Made by a program: the position numbers and the translations under genes
The notes under the pieces: model-generated
What the model was told of the DNA's origin: nothing
Databases searched by the model: none
The model's input: the letters and a program-made list of their open reading frames with translations, nothing else
Virus record (IMG/VR): IMGVR_UViG_3300020119_000151
Span: 1-53,856 of that record
Direction: 5' to 3' (one strand)
Source: a virus
Length of the DNA stretch: 53,856 nucleotides
In this document: positions 41,001 through 47,942 of the stretch, in pieces
Position numbering within the stretch: position 1 is the first letter of the stretch
How the letters are laid out: every line of letters starts with the position of its first letter

Positions 41001-41234
41001 TTATTTGGTTTTGATTTTCTCCATCAGGGACGTGACACGCACACTCAACAGGTGAGCCACCCCGCCGCAGACAACCCACACAAACAGGTTGCGCCCGTCG
41101 CCCACTTCGGCGCTGACGAATTGCTTCAGGTCGTCCCATGTTTGAAACGGGCCTTCCTTCGGCGAGCGCAACCCGCGACTTGCGAGCCAGTAACCGCTTG
41201 CCAGCTTGGTGAATCTCATCGTTTTGTGTTGCAT
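41001..41234 (-). CDS. Hypothetical early protein
   Basis: A 77-residue basic protein starting at 41234, five bases after CAGGTG, which resembles a Shine-Dalgarno site; ATG 41219 is the alternative. A central Trp/Phe pattern (GPFQTWDDLKQFV) is followed by a hydrophobic strand (NLFVWVVCGGVAHLLSV). It is the first gene of the minus operon. Confidence 0.5.
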   Translation of the reverse strand: MQHKTMRFTKLASGYWLASRGLRSPKEGPFQTWDDLKQFVSAEVGDGRNLFVWVVCGGVAHLLSVRVTSLMEKIKTK

Positions 41235-41441
41235 GACACCTGAACAATAGCAGCGCCCGTGCCAACCAAAACACCCGCGCATTTATTGGGGTTTCCACGT
41301 TTGAGACACCGCCGATTGTCCCGAAACCAGGCATGTCCAAAATGCACAGTGTAGAAACAGGACAGTCAGTGTCCCAGGCGTGGACATTGCCCAGGACCAG
41401 GACAGTTTGACAAATCCAGCCTTCCCGCGCATGTTCCACGC
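41235..41441. promoter_or_regulatory. Divergent control region rich in TGTCC/GGACA
   Basis: No gene is seen. Within 41310-41412 TGTCC or GGACA occurs repeatedly on both strands, and CAGGACAGT occurs twice (41358-41366 and 41398-41406, 40 bases apart). TTGACA at 41407-41412 may be the -35 of a plus-strand promoter for 41442, though the -10 is weak. The pattern suggests operator sites for a regulator. Confidence 0.45.
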
Positions 41442-41786
41442 ATGAAAGCGCCAAACTTCACGTCAGCCAATGCCGCAGAAATGGCCCGACGCGCTACCAA
41501 ATCCCGCCTTGCCAGAATCCAGCGCGAAAAGGAAGAAGCCGAACGCGCCGCGCGTGAAGCAGCGCCGACGACGGACGACGCGAGACGCGAGCGAACTTTG
41601 AAGCAGCTTGACCTGCTAGACAAGATGATTGACGACTCACTTGCCGCCGGTTCTGCCAAGCTTTTCCTTCAGCTATCAGCCGCAAAGGAAAGGCTCTGGA
41701 AGCTCGTTTCACCCACGGCTGGCGTCCTGAAGCCCGGCAAACGCGCCGCCGGTATGACGTCGAGGCCAACGGTTCAGCCGACGTGA
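41442..41786 (+). CDS. Basic coiled-coil protein, possible small terminase or regulator
   Basis: A 114-residue protein. It begins FTSANAAEMARRATKSR, a small DNA-contact-like helix, continues as a charged coiled coil, and ends with a Pro/Lys tail. The layout recalls short phage proteins proposed as small terminase subunits, and no other candidate exists here, but the gene is 8.6 kb from the large terminase. A DNA-binding regulator of this operon is equally possible. Confidence 0.45.
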   Translation: MKAPNFTSANAAEMARRATKSRLARIQREKEEAERAAREAAPTTDDARRERTLKQLDLLDKMIDDSLAAGSAKLFLQLSAAKERLWKLVSPTAGVLKPGKRAAGMTSRPTVQPT

Positions 41787-41968
41787 CACCACAAGCGGGC
41801 TGCGTTGCCGATCTCGTTCCGGCCTTTCGACACCCCAACAGGTTGTGTCTTGTGGTCGGGGGTCTTGCTCCTGCTGAAGATTCTGCGAGCCGAAAACCAC
41901 AAACACGCATAAACCCCAATGATTGCGCGGGTTTTGTATTGAACATACCTATGATTGTGTGTCCTTAA
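41783..41968 (+). CDS. Doubtful small ORF
   Basis: A 61-residue frame with a GTG start that overlaps the upstream stop (GTGA), as real genes do here. The product (HPNRLCLVVGGLAPAEDSAS in the middle) has no recognised features. It may be coding or only leader sequence before the origin-like region. Confidence 0.35.
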   Translation: MTPQAGCVADLVPAFRHPNRLCLVVGGLAPAEDSASRKPQTRINPNDCAGFVLNIPMIVCP

Positions 41969-42253
41969 TTCGTCGCGGCCTTGTGGTGTCGAGGATGGTC
42001 GATGGTCGGGCGAGGTAAGGAATCTCTTTTGCCAGGCGCGACCGTCCCCACACCCTGCCGCCGGCACCCCAAAACGCGATTGCCCCGCGGTTTTGCGTGA
42101 CTCCCCTCTTTGAAAGGAAATGAGTTTTTGGGTTGTGCTGAATTCCTCCCGTACCCTCCTTTATCTGTATCTGTATCTGTATTAGATGACGGTGCGATGA
42201 CGTGCGATGACATTGGGCTTGCAATTTTAGTCCGATTTTGGGAAGATTTTGGC
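41969..42253. other. Noncoding region with hairpin and short repeats, candidate origin
   Basis: No convincing gene. It holds an 18-base imperfect hairpin (42070-42078 with 42086-42095), GATGGTC twice near 41994-42006, three TATCTG units and spaced GATGAC repeats (next entry). Replication-initiator-like genes follow at 42430 and 44494. The combination suggests a replication origin or its control site. Confidence 0.45.
42162..42211. repeat. TATCTG tandem and helically phased GATGAC iterons
   Basis: TATCTG is repeated three times (42162-42179). GATGAC then occurs at 42185, 42196 and 42206, 10-11 bases apart, the last two within a repeated GTGCGATGAC. One-turn spacing places the copies on one face of the helix, as in initiator-binding iterons. 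Confidence 0.7.
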
Positions 42254-42433
42254 ATGTTTAAAGAGCTTCTTGTTAACAAATTCATGGACAAATCAACCGT
42301 CAAAGTCCTCACCGCATCGCAGATTTACTACGAGGGCCGAATAACCTTCGTTGGTTCGGAATACATCACAGTTACGACCATCGATGGGCAGGCATACATT
42401 CCGATCTCAGCCATCAACTGCGTTTTTGAATGA
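42254..42433 (+). CDS. Small Sm/SH3-like barrel protein
   Basis: A 59-residue protein; ATG 42254 is preceded by GGAAG. The pattern VKVLTASQIYYEGRITFVGS, then YITVTTIDGQ, then YIPISAINCVF is that of a small Sm/Hfq-like five-strand barrel. It overlaps the replication-type gene by ATGA. It might bind RNA, or act as a regulator; the fold is inferred from the strand pattern only. Confidence 0.55.
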   Translation: MFKELLVNKFMDKSTVKVLTASQIYYEGRITFVGSEYITVTTIDGQAYIPISAINCVFE

Positions 42434-42903
42434 ACACATGGACACCCCTTTGGTCTGGTATCGTGGAAAGCTCGCTTTGGGCTGAATCCGATGCGGTTCG
42501 CATCGTTTTCGTCACCATGCTGGCGTTGAAGGATAGCGACCATATCGTACGTTGGTCGGCCTTTGCACTGGCGCGGAAGGCGAACAAGACCGAGAAGGAG
42601 GTTTTGGCGGCATTGAAGGCGCTTTCGTCGCCGGACAAGCGGCGCCTGGAGAAGCAGCCGTTTGACGGCCGGCGGATACAGAAGGTTGAGGACGGCTGGC
42701 TGATACTCAATGGAGAGCTTTACCGGAAGAAGATGCAGGAGGAAATGAAGAAAGCCCGCTGGCGGCGGGCGCAGGAAGCCAAGCGGCGGCGCGATGGTGC
42801 GAAGGGGCGTTCTACGCCGTTGCCTGGGGAAATGCGGGCGGTTGAGGCGATGGAGAACGGGAATCACGAACTGGCTGACCGGATAGCGGCGGGGGAGGCA
42901 TGA
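42430..42903 (+). CDS. Replication initiator-type winged-helix protein
   Basis: A 157-residue protein. It matches the N-terminal domain of phage replisome organisers: WTPLWSGIVESSLWAE, then FVTMLALKDSDHIVRWSAFA, then LSSPDKRR and VEDGWLILNGELYR. A basic helical tail (KKARWRRAQEAKRRRDGAK) may contact DNA or helicase. It lies beside the iteron region and upstream of dnaB, so it may recruit the helicase to the origin. Confidence 0.7.
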   Translation: MNTWTPLWSGIVESSLWAESDAVRIVFVTMLALKDSDHIVRWSAFALARKANKTEKEVLAALKALSSPDKRRLEKQPFDGRRIQKVEDGWLILNGELYRKKMQEEMKKARWRRAQEAKRRRDGAKGRSTPLPGEMRAVEAMENGNHELADRIAAGEA

Positions 42904-43121
42904 GCCTGTATCTGCCATATCTCGGTAAGCCGTCCCGTAAGCGTCGGCGCAAGTGGAAACGGCAGCTTTTGAGGCTTAATCCTGGGTTAAATCCCAACTG
43001 GTTGGATGCGCGATATGCGATTGCTTTTATCCACACATACCACCGGCACAAGAATTTTTGTTCAGCAACCCAGTTTTGTGGGCGCTCTGCAAAAGACCAG
43101 TTGGAAGGGTTTAAGCTATGA
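42900..43121 (+). CDS. Small very basic protein
   Basis: A 73-residue protein overlapping both neighbours by ATGA. The first 30 residues are strongly basic (PSRKRRRKWKRQLLRLN), and Cys/His residues follow. It is probably a nucleic-acid-binding accessory of replication; no family is recognised. Confidence 0.55.
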   Translation: MSLYLPYLGKPSRKRRRKWKRQLLRLNPGLNPNWLDARYAIAFIHTYHRHKNFCSATQFCGRSAKDQLEGFKL

Positions 43122-43273
43122 GCAAGAAGTCGATCAACTGGAAGGCCGTTAAGCAGCGCGAGGCGCATTTCCTGAAACATGGTGCGTTTCCTTCGGAATT
43201 TCCCACCACGGCGGCGAAGGTGAAGCAGTCCAAGAAATCGGTGGTTTTGATTTACGGCCAAGGCAGGCGGTAG
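43118..43273 (+). CDS. 51-residue basic protein
   Basis: ATG 43118 overlaps the upstream stop by ATGA, and the frame ends at TAG 43271-43273. The product is lysine-rich (starts MSKKSINWKAVKQREAHF) with helix then strand. The coupling supports it as a gene. It is the last reading frame before the tRNA-like gene. Confidence 0.55.
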   Translation: MSKKSINWKAVKQREAHFLKHGAFPSEFPTTAAKVKQSKKSVVLIYGQGRR

Positions 43274-43312
43274 GGGCTTGTCAAATCGGCCTGGCTGTGG
43301 CAGGGTGGGCTT

Positions 43313-43389
43313 GCAGAGGTCGTCTAATGTCACAAGACGCTGGACCTGAAATCCAGTGGATGCGGGTGGAATGCCCGCCCTTTGCGCCA
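43313..43389 (+). tRNA. Atypical tRNA-like gene, anticodon TGA, CCA encoded
   Basis: A complete 77-base cloverleaf. Acceptor GCAGAGG pairs with CCTTTGC (one G-T). The D-stem is GTCT/AGAC, the anticodon stem CTGGA/TCCAG with loop CCTGAAA (anticodon TGA, Ser), the variable loop has 5 bases, the T-stem is GCGGG/CCCGC, and then comes G plus CCA. T8-A14 and A15-T48 core pairs are intact. Odd points: base 33 is C not T; the serine-type long variable arm is absent; the D-loop lacks GG and the T-loop is TGGAATG instead of TTCxAxx, yet 19-56 would still be a C-G pair. It may be a specialised or altered-identity tRNA, or a decaying one. Confidence 0.65.
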
Positions 43390-43406
43390 ATTTCGACAAT
43401 GAATCA

Positions 43407-43459
43407 CCCGTTCAGGAATCGCCGGCTGTCGCGGCATCCTGGACGGGCTTTTTAATTTT
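43407..43459 (+). terminator. Rho-independent terminator after the tRNA-like gene
   Basis: An 11-bp outer stem (43407-43417 with 43437-43447, one G-T) with an inner GCCG/CGGC stem, followed by CTTTTTAATTTT. It ends the early operon and lets the RNA candidate downstream be transcribed separately. Confidence 0.8.
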
Positions 43460-43471
43460 CCCATTTTTCTC

Positions 43472-43499
43472 TTGCATGGGGTGGGACAGCGGTGATACA
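43472..43499 (+). promoter_or_regulatory. Putative promoter of the structured RNA
   Basis: TTGCAT (43472-43477), 16 bases, then GATACA (43494-43499). The same -10-like GATACA with 16-base spacing occurs at the minus-strand cassette promoter. Transcription would begin about 43506, exactly at the first helix of the RNA candidate. The -10 is not consensus. Confidence 0.4.
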
Positions 43500-43505
43500 A
43501 CCTTC

Positions 43506-43670
43506 ATGTCAGCGCAAGCTGGCCGGTCTGTGAGAGGACCGTTGCGAGAAAAATGAAACCACGAAATTTCAATGCTGCCGTTGTGCCGACCTTTCCCAAA
43601 GGGCGGCAATTCGGTTCCTCCTGCCCGTCCTTCTCGCGGACTCTCACCGGCGCGACGGTAGCATTGAACT
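43506..43670 (+). ncRNA. Structured, pseudoknot-rich RNA candidate
   Basis: No open frame explains this 165-base segment. Helix 1: 43508-43513/43518-43523 with a GCAA tetraloop. Helix 2: 43524-43528/43537-43541, stacked directly on helix 1. Its loop 43530-43536 can pair perfectly with 43641-43647. Helix 3: 43544-43550/43631-43637. Helix 4: 14 bp, 43568-43581/43655-43668, with one G-T. Hairpin 5: 43584-43608. Helices 3 and 4 cross, so they are either a pseudoknot or alternative states. Helix 4 ends six bases before the ribosome site of the gene at 43683. It may be a leader switch, a ribozyme or a stand-alone RNA; no known class was matched. Confidence 0.55.
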
Positions 43671-43682
43671 TTTGAAGGTCTA

Positions 43683-44132
43683 ATGAAAATTAAAGTCGTC
43701 AATAACAGCGTGGATGAACAGGCAAACCACCGCTCTAATTTCACAACCTGCCCCCACTGTTACCACGAAATGAAAAGCGAAGTGTGGGAAAAGGCGGTTA
43801 CCATCATCGCGCTTGAACCCCGTTGCTACAAGTCCGGTTGCGTGGCGATGATCTCGGAATGCCCCGAATGCTTCAAGCCGTCCTGGGTGCATTGGCAGAT
43901 GGACCATTTCGACAAATGGAGCAGTTGGCCGAAGCACGTTCAGGAAGCTGTCTCCAAAAAGGGCGAGGCCGTCAAGCTCTCCGCCTTGCGGACATGGGGC
44001 CGCTGTATCTGCCATTCCTGCAAGCATCTTACCTCTGGAAAGGTCCAGTTCACCGCATGGCGTGAATGCAAGCGGGGATTCGGGCCGGCGGTGGAAGTCA
44101 AAGAAGGGTGTGAAACCTACGAAAAAGTATGA
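43683..44132 (+). CDS. Zinc-binding protein downstream of the structured RNA
   Basis: A 149-residue protein with GAAGG four bases before its ATG. Cysteine pairs occur at CPHCYHE, CYKSGC, CPECF and CICHSC, enough for two zinc ribbons. The end carries further Cys. It may bind nucleic acid. If the RNA upstream is a leader, this gene would be its direct target. Confidence 0.6.
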   Translation: MKIKVVNNSVDEQANHRSNFTTCPHCYHEMKSEVWEKAVTIIALEPRCYKSGCVAMISECPECFKPSWVHWQMDHFDKWSSWPKHVQEAVSKKGEAVKLSALRTWGRCICHSCKHLTSGKVQFTAWRECKRGFGPAVEVKEGCETYEKV

Positions 44133-44497
44133 ACGACCATATCGCCGTAAAAATTCCGGGCGAAACCGCCTACCGTTGGTACGACCTGCGCGAAATGCGG
44201 AAGGCGCCGCCGGCTGATGCGCTTCCGCCCGGCGTCGGGACGGTGATGGGCATTAAGTTTCACGCAACAAACAAGTTTATCGAACGCGAAGATGGCGAGT
44301 TGGCGCAAATTTACGAAATCGACGCAACCCCGGGCTCGCTCGTACACCAGGACCAGTTACGCGCGGCGCGGGATGAGTTTAAAATCCGTTGGGAGGATTA
44401 CAGGCTGGAACACACTGTTAAATTTCCGGGTCGGACAATCGCAGGCGAGCCTTTGGCTTGGCGGTTCTTCCTGATCGGCAAAGGACTGAAACCGTGA
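44129..44497 (+). CDS. Hypothetical replication-operon protein
   Basis: A 122-residue protein overlapping both neighbours (ATGA and GTGA). It is mixed alpha/beta with AYRWYDLREMRKAPP near the N-terminus and a basic C-terminus. No family is recognised. Tight coupling with the following initiator-like gene suggests a role in replication. Confidence 0.55.
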   Translation: MNDHIAVKIPGETAYRWYDLREMRKAPPADALPPGVGTVMGIKFHATNKFIEREDGELAQIYEIDATPGSLVHQDQLRAARDEFKIRWEDYRLEHTVKFPGRTIAGEPLAWRFFLIGKGLKP

Positions 44498-45141
44498 ATA
44501 CGCAAACCGTCATCGTCTATCAAATCAGGGATTGGGACGTGCATTTCGAGAATGACCGCAGCCGCAACCGGGCGCGTTGCTCCTTCGTGTGCGTCCCGAA
44601 CAAACAGCACGGGCTTGGCTTCTCCCGCATCATGGCGGAGCCGGACGGCGCCGCGATTTACGGCATCTGGCATTGCATCGTCGGGGCATGTTCCCAGCAG
44701 GCGAAGCGTAACGGCTGGCTCACCGTCGATGGTGACCACAAGGGGAGTCCATGGTTAGTGGATGACCTGGCCTTAAAGTTCCGACGGCCGGCCAAAGAAA
44801 TCGAGCGGGCGCTCGAAATCCTCTGTAATGACAAGGTGAATTGGATGATACGGCATGAAAGTAACCGTCCAGTCACCGTCAAGTCACCGCCTGGTCACCT
44901 AGAAGGGAAGGGAAGGGAAGGGAATAGAAGAGAAGGGGAAGGGAATGGACTGCCAATCCCCCCGGTCTTAAAGACAGCAGACCGGATTAGCTACGAGCGC
45001 GAGCTTGGCGAAATAAACCGGGAGCTTCCAAAGCTGGGAAAGCTGTCTGACCATGAGAAGGATGGTAAAAATTACAAGCGCATCCTGACGCTGCGGACGC
45101 GGCGCGACACGTTGCGCGAACTGCTGGGGGTTGTCGCATGA
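44494..45141 (+). CDS. Replication initiator-like (phage O-type) protein
   Basis: A 215-residue protein with a GTG start (GTGA overlap). Residues 5-120 match the winged-helix region of phage replication initiators: VYQIRDWDVHFENDRSRN, VPNKQHGLGFSRIM, YGIWHCIVGACSQQAKRNGW, then DDLALKFRRPAKEIERALEI. A linker encoded by a GGGAA-type tandem repeat (about 44899-44947) leads to a C-terminal helical domain likely to bind helicase. It lies two genes before dnaB. Confidence 0.65.
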   Translation: MNTQTVIVYQIRDWDVHFENDRSRNRARCSFVCVPNKQHGLGFSRIMAEPDGAAIYGIWHCIVGACSQQAKRNGWLTVDGDHKGSPWLVDDLALKFRRPAKEIERALEILCNDKVNWMIRHESNRPVTVKSPPGHLEGKGREGNRREGEGNGLPIPPVLKTADRISYERELGEINRELPKLGKLSDHEKDGKNYKRILTLRTRRDTLRELLGVVA

Positions 45142-45344
45142 CCGCCAATGGTAAAACCACCCGGCGGGACCGGTGCTACCTGTTCGGCCGGCGAGCGTTC
45201 AGGCTGAATCCGCGGCAGGCGGCTACGGCGTGGGCGAGCTTGGCGCAAGCGGTTGAAAATTTAGGGTCGAAGGATGTGCCGAAGTTTAACGACCTGTTGA
45301 ATGGTTTTCGCAAGGCCACACTGGAAGGTTTGAAAAGAATATGA
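45138..45344 (+). CDS. Small basic protein before dnaB
   Basis: A 68-residue basic protein overlapping both neighbours by ATGA. It has a helical core (PRQAATAWASLAQAVENLGS). It may be a helicase-loading accessory by position; no domain is recognised. Confidence 0.5.
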   Translation: MTANGKTTRRDRCYLFGRRAFRLNPRQAATAWASLAQAVENLGSKDVPKFNDLLNGFRKATLEGLKRI

Positions 45345-46816
45345 TCGACTCCGTTTCAGAAAAGGCCAGCGGCGCCCCCGACTTTAGAAAGTCGCGCCGT
45401 CCGAAATCGCTTTCCGAGCGCGGGGCGGCGAGCCTGGACCGTCTGCCACCGAACAACCTTCAGATGGAAATGGGGGTGTTGGGCTGCATCATGCTTTCGC
45501 CGAACGAGTGCATGATGGAGTGCCATGAGAAGTGGAAAGGGCAGGGCAAGGAGGTGTTTTACGACCTCCGGCATCAGACGATCTACGAACACATTTGCGC
45601 GATGTACGAGAAGCGCCAGCCGATTGACCTGATAACCCTGCAAGCCCGGCTGAAGACCGCGAACCTTTTGGAACAGATTGGCGGCATCGCCTACCTGTCA
45701 CAGATTCAGGACAGCGTTCCCAGCGCGGCGAACCTCGGGTATTACCTGGTTGAAGTTGAGGAAAAGTATTTGCTCCGCGAAATGATTCAGACCTGCACTG
45801 GGGTTGTCGGGCGAATCTACCAGTACGAGGGCGAGGTTGACCAGTTGCTTGATGAGGTTGAGAAGGAAATTTTGCGCGTGAACCAGCGCCGGACGGTAAT
45901 GCCCCTTCCGGATGTGAAAAGCTTGGTGAACAAATCCATCGTTCAGATTGAACAGATGTTCAACCGGAAGGGCGAACTGGTCGGCATCCCCAGCGGATTT
46001 CCCGACCTGGACCGGCTGACCGGCGGATTCATGCCCGGTGACATGATCGTGATAGCCGCCAGGCCAAGCATGGGAAAAACGAGCCTCTGTATGAATATCG
46101 CCGAGCACGTCGTCATCGAGGCGAAGGCTCCGGTGGGCGTGTTCTCGCTCGAAATGAGCGCCGAAAGTCTGATGACGCGGACGCTTTGCTCGCTGGCGCG
46201 GGTGAACATCCGGATGATTCGGGACGGGTTCATGAACGAGGCGGATTTTCCGAAGCTGATGACGGCGGCGGGGAAGCTTTCCAACTCTAAGCTGTTCATC
46301 GACGCGACGACGGGATTGACCATCCTGCAACTGCGGGCGCGCGCGCGACGAATGGTGGTGGAGCATGGCATCAAGCTGTTCGTGATCGATTACCTGCAAC
46401 TGCTCCATTCGAGCATCAAGCGCCGGGAGGAAAACCGCCAGCAGGAGATTGCGGAGATTTCCAGCGGCATAAAGGAAATGGCGAAGGAGTTGGGCGTCCC
46501 GGTGATTGTGGCCGCGCAGTTGAACCGCGAGGTTGAAAAAACCCAACGCAAGCCGCGCATGAGCGATTTGCGGGAATCCGGTTCCATCGAGCAGGATGCC
46601 GATCTGGTCGGTTTGCTGTACAAGCCGGAATCGGAGGACGATGACGACGAGGCCGGGACGCCGGCAGAGGAACTGGAAGGCATCCCGGTGAACCTCCTGA
46701 TTGCGAAGCAGCGCAACGGACCGACTGGCGAAGTGAATTTGACGTTCCTGAAACCATACACAAGATTCGAGAGTGCGGCGAAGTTCTCGAATGAAGATGT
46801 CCCTGACGGTAAATGA
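45341..46816 (+). CDS. dnaB: Replicative DNA helicase DnaB
   Basis: A 491-residue protein of full DnaB length. The N-terminal domain begins NNLQMEMGVLGCIMLSPNEC. The RecA-like core has Walker A ARPSMGKTS (residues 240-248), LEMSAESLMTR, Walker B FVIDYLQLLHS, and the QLNREVE and DLRESGSIEQDADLV motifs of the family. KQRNGPTGEVNL closes the domain. It forms the hexamer that unwinds the fork and must work with host primase and polymerase, because none is encoded here. Confidence 0.95.
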   Translation: MIDSVSEKASGAPDFRKSRRPKSLSERGAASLDRLPPNNLQMEMGVLGCIMLSPNECMMECHEKWKGQGKEVFYDLRHQTIYEHICAMYEKRQPIDLITLQARLKTANLLEQIGGIAYLSQIQDSVPSAANLGYYLVEVEEKYLLREMIQTCTGVVGRIYQYEGEVDQLLDEVEKEILRVNQRRTVMPLPDVKSLVNKSIVQIEQMFNRKGELVGIPSGFPDLDRLTGGFMPGDMIVIAARPSMGKTSLCMNIAEHVVIEAKAPVGVFSLEMSAESLMTRTLCSLARVNIRMIRDGFMNEADFPKLMTAAGKLSNSKLFIDATTGLTILQLRARARRMVVEHGIKLFVIDYLQLLHSSIKRREENRQQEIAEISSGIKEMAKELGVPVIVAAQLNREVEKTQRKPRMSDLRESGSIEQDADLVGLLYKPESEDDDDEAGTPAEELEGIPVNLLIAKQRNGPTGEVNLTFLKPYTRFESAAKFSNEDVPDGK

Positions 46817-46835
46817 ACAAACAAAAAATAAAACT

Positions 46836-47231
46836 ATGGCTACAACATTCACAGAATCAGTAACGCTTGAGCGCCTTAGCTGCGGAAGCTGCGGCGGAGT
46901 GTTCGCGTTGAACTATGAAGTCTTGCAACATGCCCGCAACAATGCCGGGGGCTACAACTGCCCATATTGCCGGTCTCGCTGGTCTTGGACAAAGACGGAA
47001 GCCCAGCGATTGCGCGAGCAACTTGAGCAGGCGCAGCGCGAACTGCAGCAGGAGAAATGCAATGTGATGACCGAACGCCAAATGCGGGAATCGGTTGAAC
47101 TGGAAAACAACCGGCTAGGTAAAAAACTGAAGCGCGTTCACAAAGGAACTTGCCCTTGTTGCAAGCGCCATTTCGAGAATCTTCAGCGGCACATGGAAAC
47201 GAAACATCCTGAAGCCACAAAAAAGGCATGA
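46836..47231 (+). CDS. Zinc-finger coiled-coil protein
   Basis: A 131-residue protein starting at 46836. CGSCGGVF and CPYCRSRW form an N-terminal ribbon, a coiled coil (LREQLEQAQRELQQEK) follows, and the C-terminus is a classic-like finger (CPCCKRHFENLQRHMETKH). It probably binds nucleic acid as a dimer. The function is unknown. Confidence 0.6.
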   Translation: MATTFTESVTLERLSCGSCGGVFALNYEVLQHARNNAGGYNCPYCRSRWSWTKTEAQRLREQLEQAQRELQQEKCNVMTERQMRESVELENNRLGKKLKRVHKGTCPCCKRHFENLQRHMETKHPEATKKA

Positions 47232-47599
47232 GAAACATTTCATTCATGCTGACGACGGAACAGGTTCGGTCCAGGACCAAGACGGTCACGCGGCGCCTGG
47301 GTTGGAAGAACGTGAAAGTCGGCGAGCGCCTTCAGGGTTGCGTGAAGTGCATGGGTCGGAAGCACGGCGAGCCGCTTGAGAAGCTGGCGGTGATCGAGGT
47401 TGTCAGCGTCCGGCGCGAGCAGCTTGTTGCGCTCACCGATAACATCGAATACGGATTCGAGGAAGTGAAACTTGAAGGACTGGCAGAACATCCCTTGGTG
47501 ATGGGATTCCCGACGCAGTTCATAGATTTTTTCTGCAACTCACACAATGGTTGCCTGCCGTCAACCGAAGTCACCCGCATTGAATTCAAATACGTCTGA
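47228..47599 (+). CDS. ASCH-domain protein
   Basis: A 123-residue protein overlapping the previous gene by ATGA. The ASCH pattern is FMLTTEQVRSRTKTVTRRLG, then VKVGERLQGCVKCMG, then VSVRREQL and the closing VTRIEFKYV. ASCH proteins have a PUA-like barrel that binds RNA or modified nucleosides. It may act on RNA or a modified base, which is of interest next to two cytosine methyltransferases elsewhere. Confidence 0.8.
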   Translation: MRNISFMLTTEQVRSRTKTVTRRLGWKNVKVGERLQGCVKCMGRKHGEPLEKLAVIEVVSVRREQLVALTDNIEYGFEEVKLEGLAEHPLVMGFPTQFIDFFCNSHNGCLPSTEVTRIEFKYV

Positions 47600-47602
47600 C
47601 CC

Positions 47603-47905
47603 ATGGCGCACCGGAACACCATACGCGCGAAAGCGATCAAGGCCGAGCTTATCGAAAGGCTTGGCGGAAAATGCGAGCTATGCCCCAGCAGCGACGACCT
47701 TCAATTCGACCATCGGGACGGGAGCGATTGGGTGTTGAACAAGCTTTCGTATCTGGCACGGATGAACCTTTACAAGCGCGAGGTCGAAGAAAATAAAATC
47801 CGCCTGTTGTGCGGGACGTGCAACCGAGCCGTCCGTGTGCCGGGTGAAAAAGGCTGGCAGCGCACCGCCTACGCGGGAATACCATCCGAACGGATACCAT
47901 TTTAA
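47603..47905 (+). CDS. Small HNH endonuclease
   Basis: A 100-residue protein after a TGA-CCC-ATG junction. KCELCPSSDDLQFDHRDGSD supplies the first knuckle and catalytic His, and NKIRLLCGTCNRAV the second half of the zinc site and the Asn. It is a stand-alone HNH of McrA-like type. It may be a homing nuclease or serve packaging or host-DNA degradation. Confidence 0.75.
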   Translation: MAHRNTIRAKAIKAELIERLGGKCELCPSSDDLQFDHRDGSDWVLNKLSYLARMNLYKREVEENKIRLLCGTCNRAVRVPGEKGWQRTAYAGIPSERIPF

Positions 47906-47942
47906 AATTTCCGGCATGTCGCCGGAGAATCAACCAAAAACG

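Noticed and set aside
42110-42253. N-terminal extension of the small barrel protein (ATG at 42110)
   Set aside because: The extension would be encoded by the repeat region and has no protein-like pattern; ATG 42254 has a ribosome site.
43506-43670. Hammerhead, HDV or twister ribozyme, or a known riboswitch
   Set aside because: The conserved core sequences of these classes could not be matched by eye; only the pairing pattern is supported.
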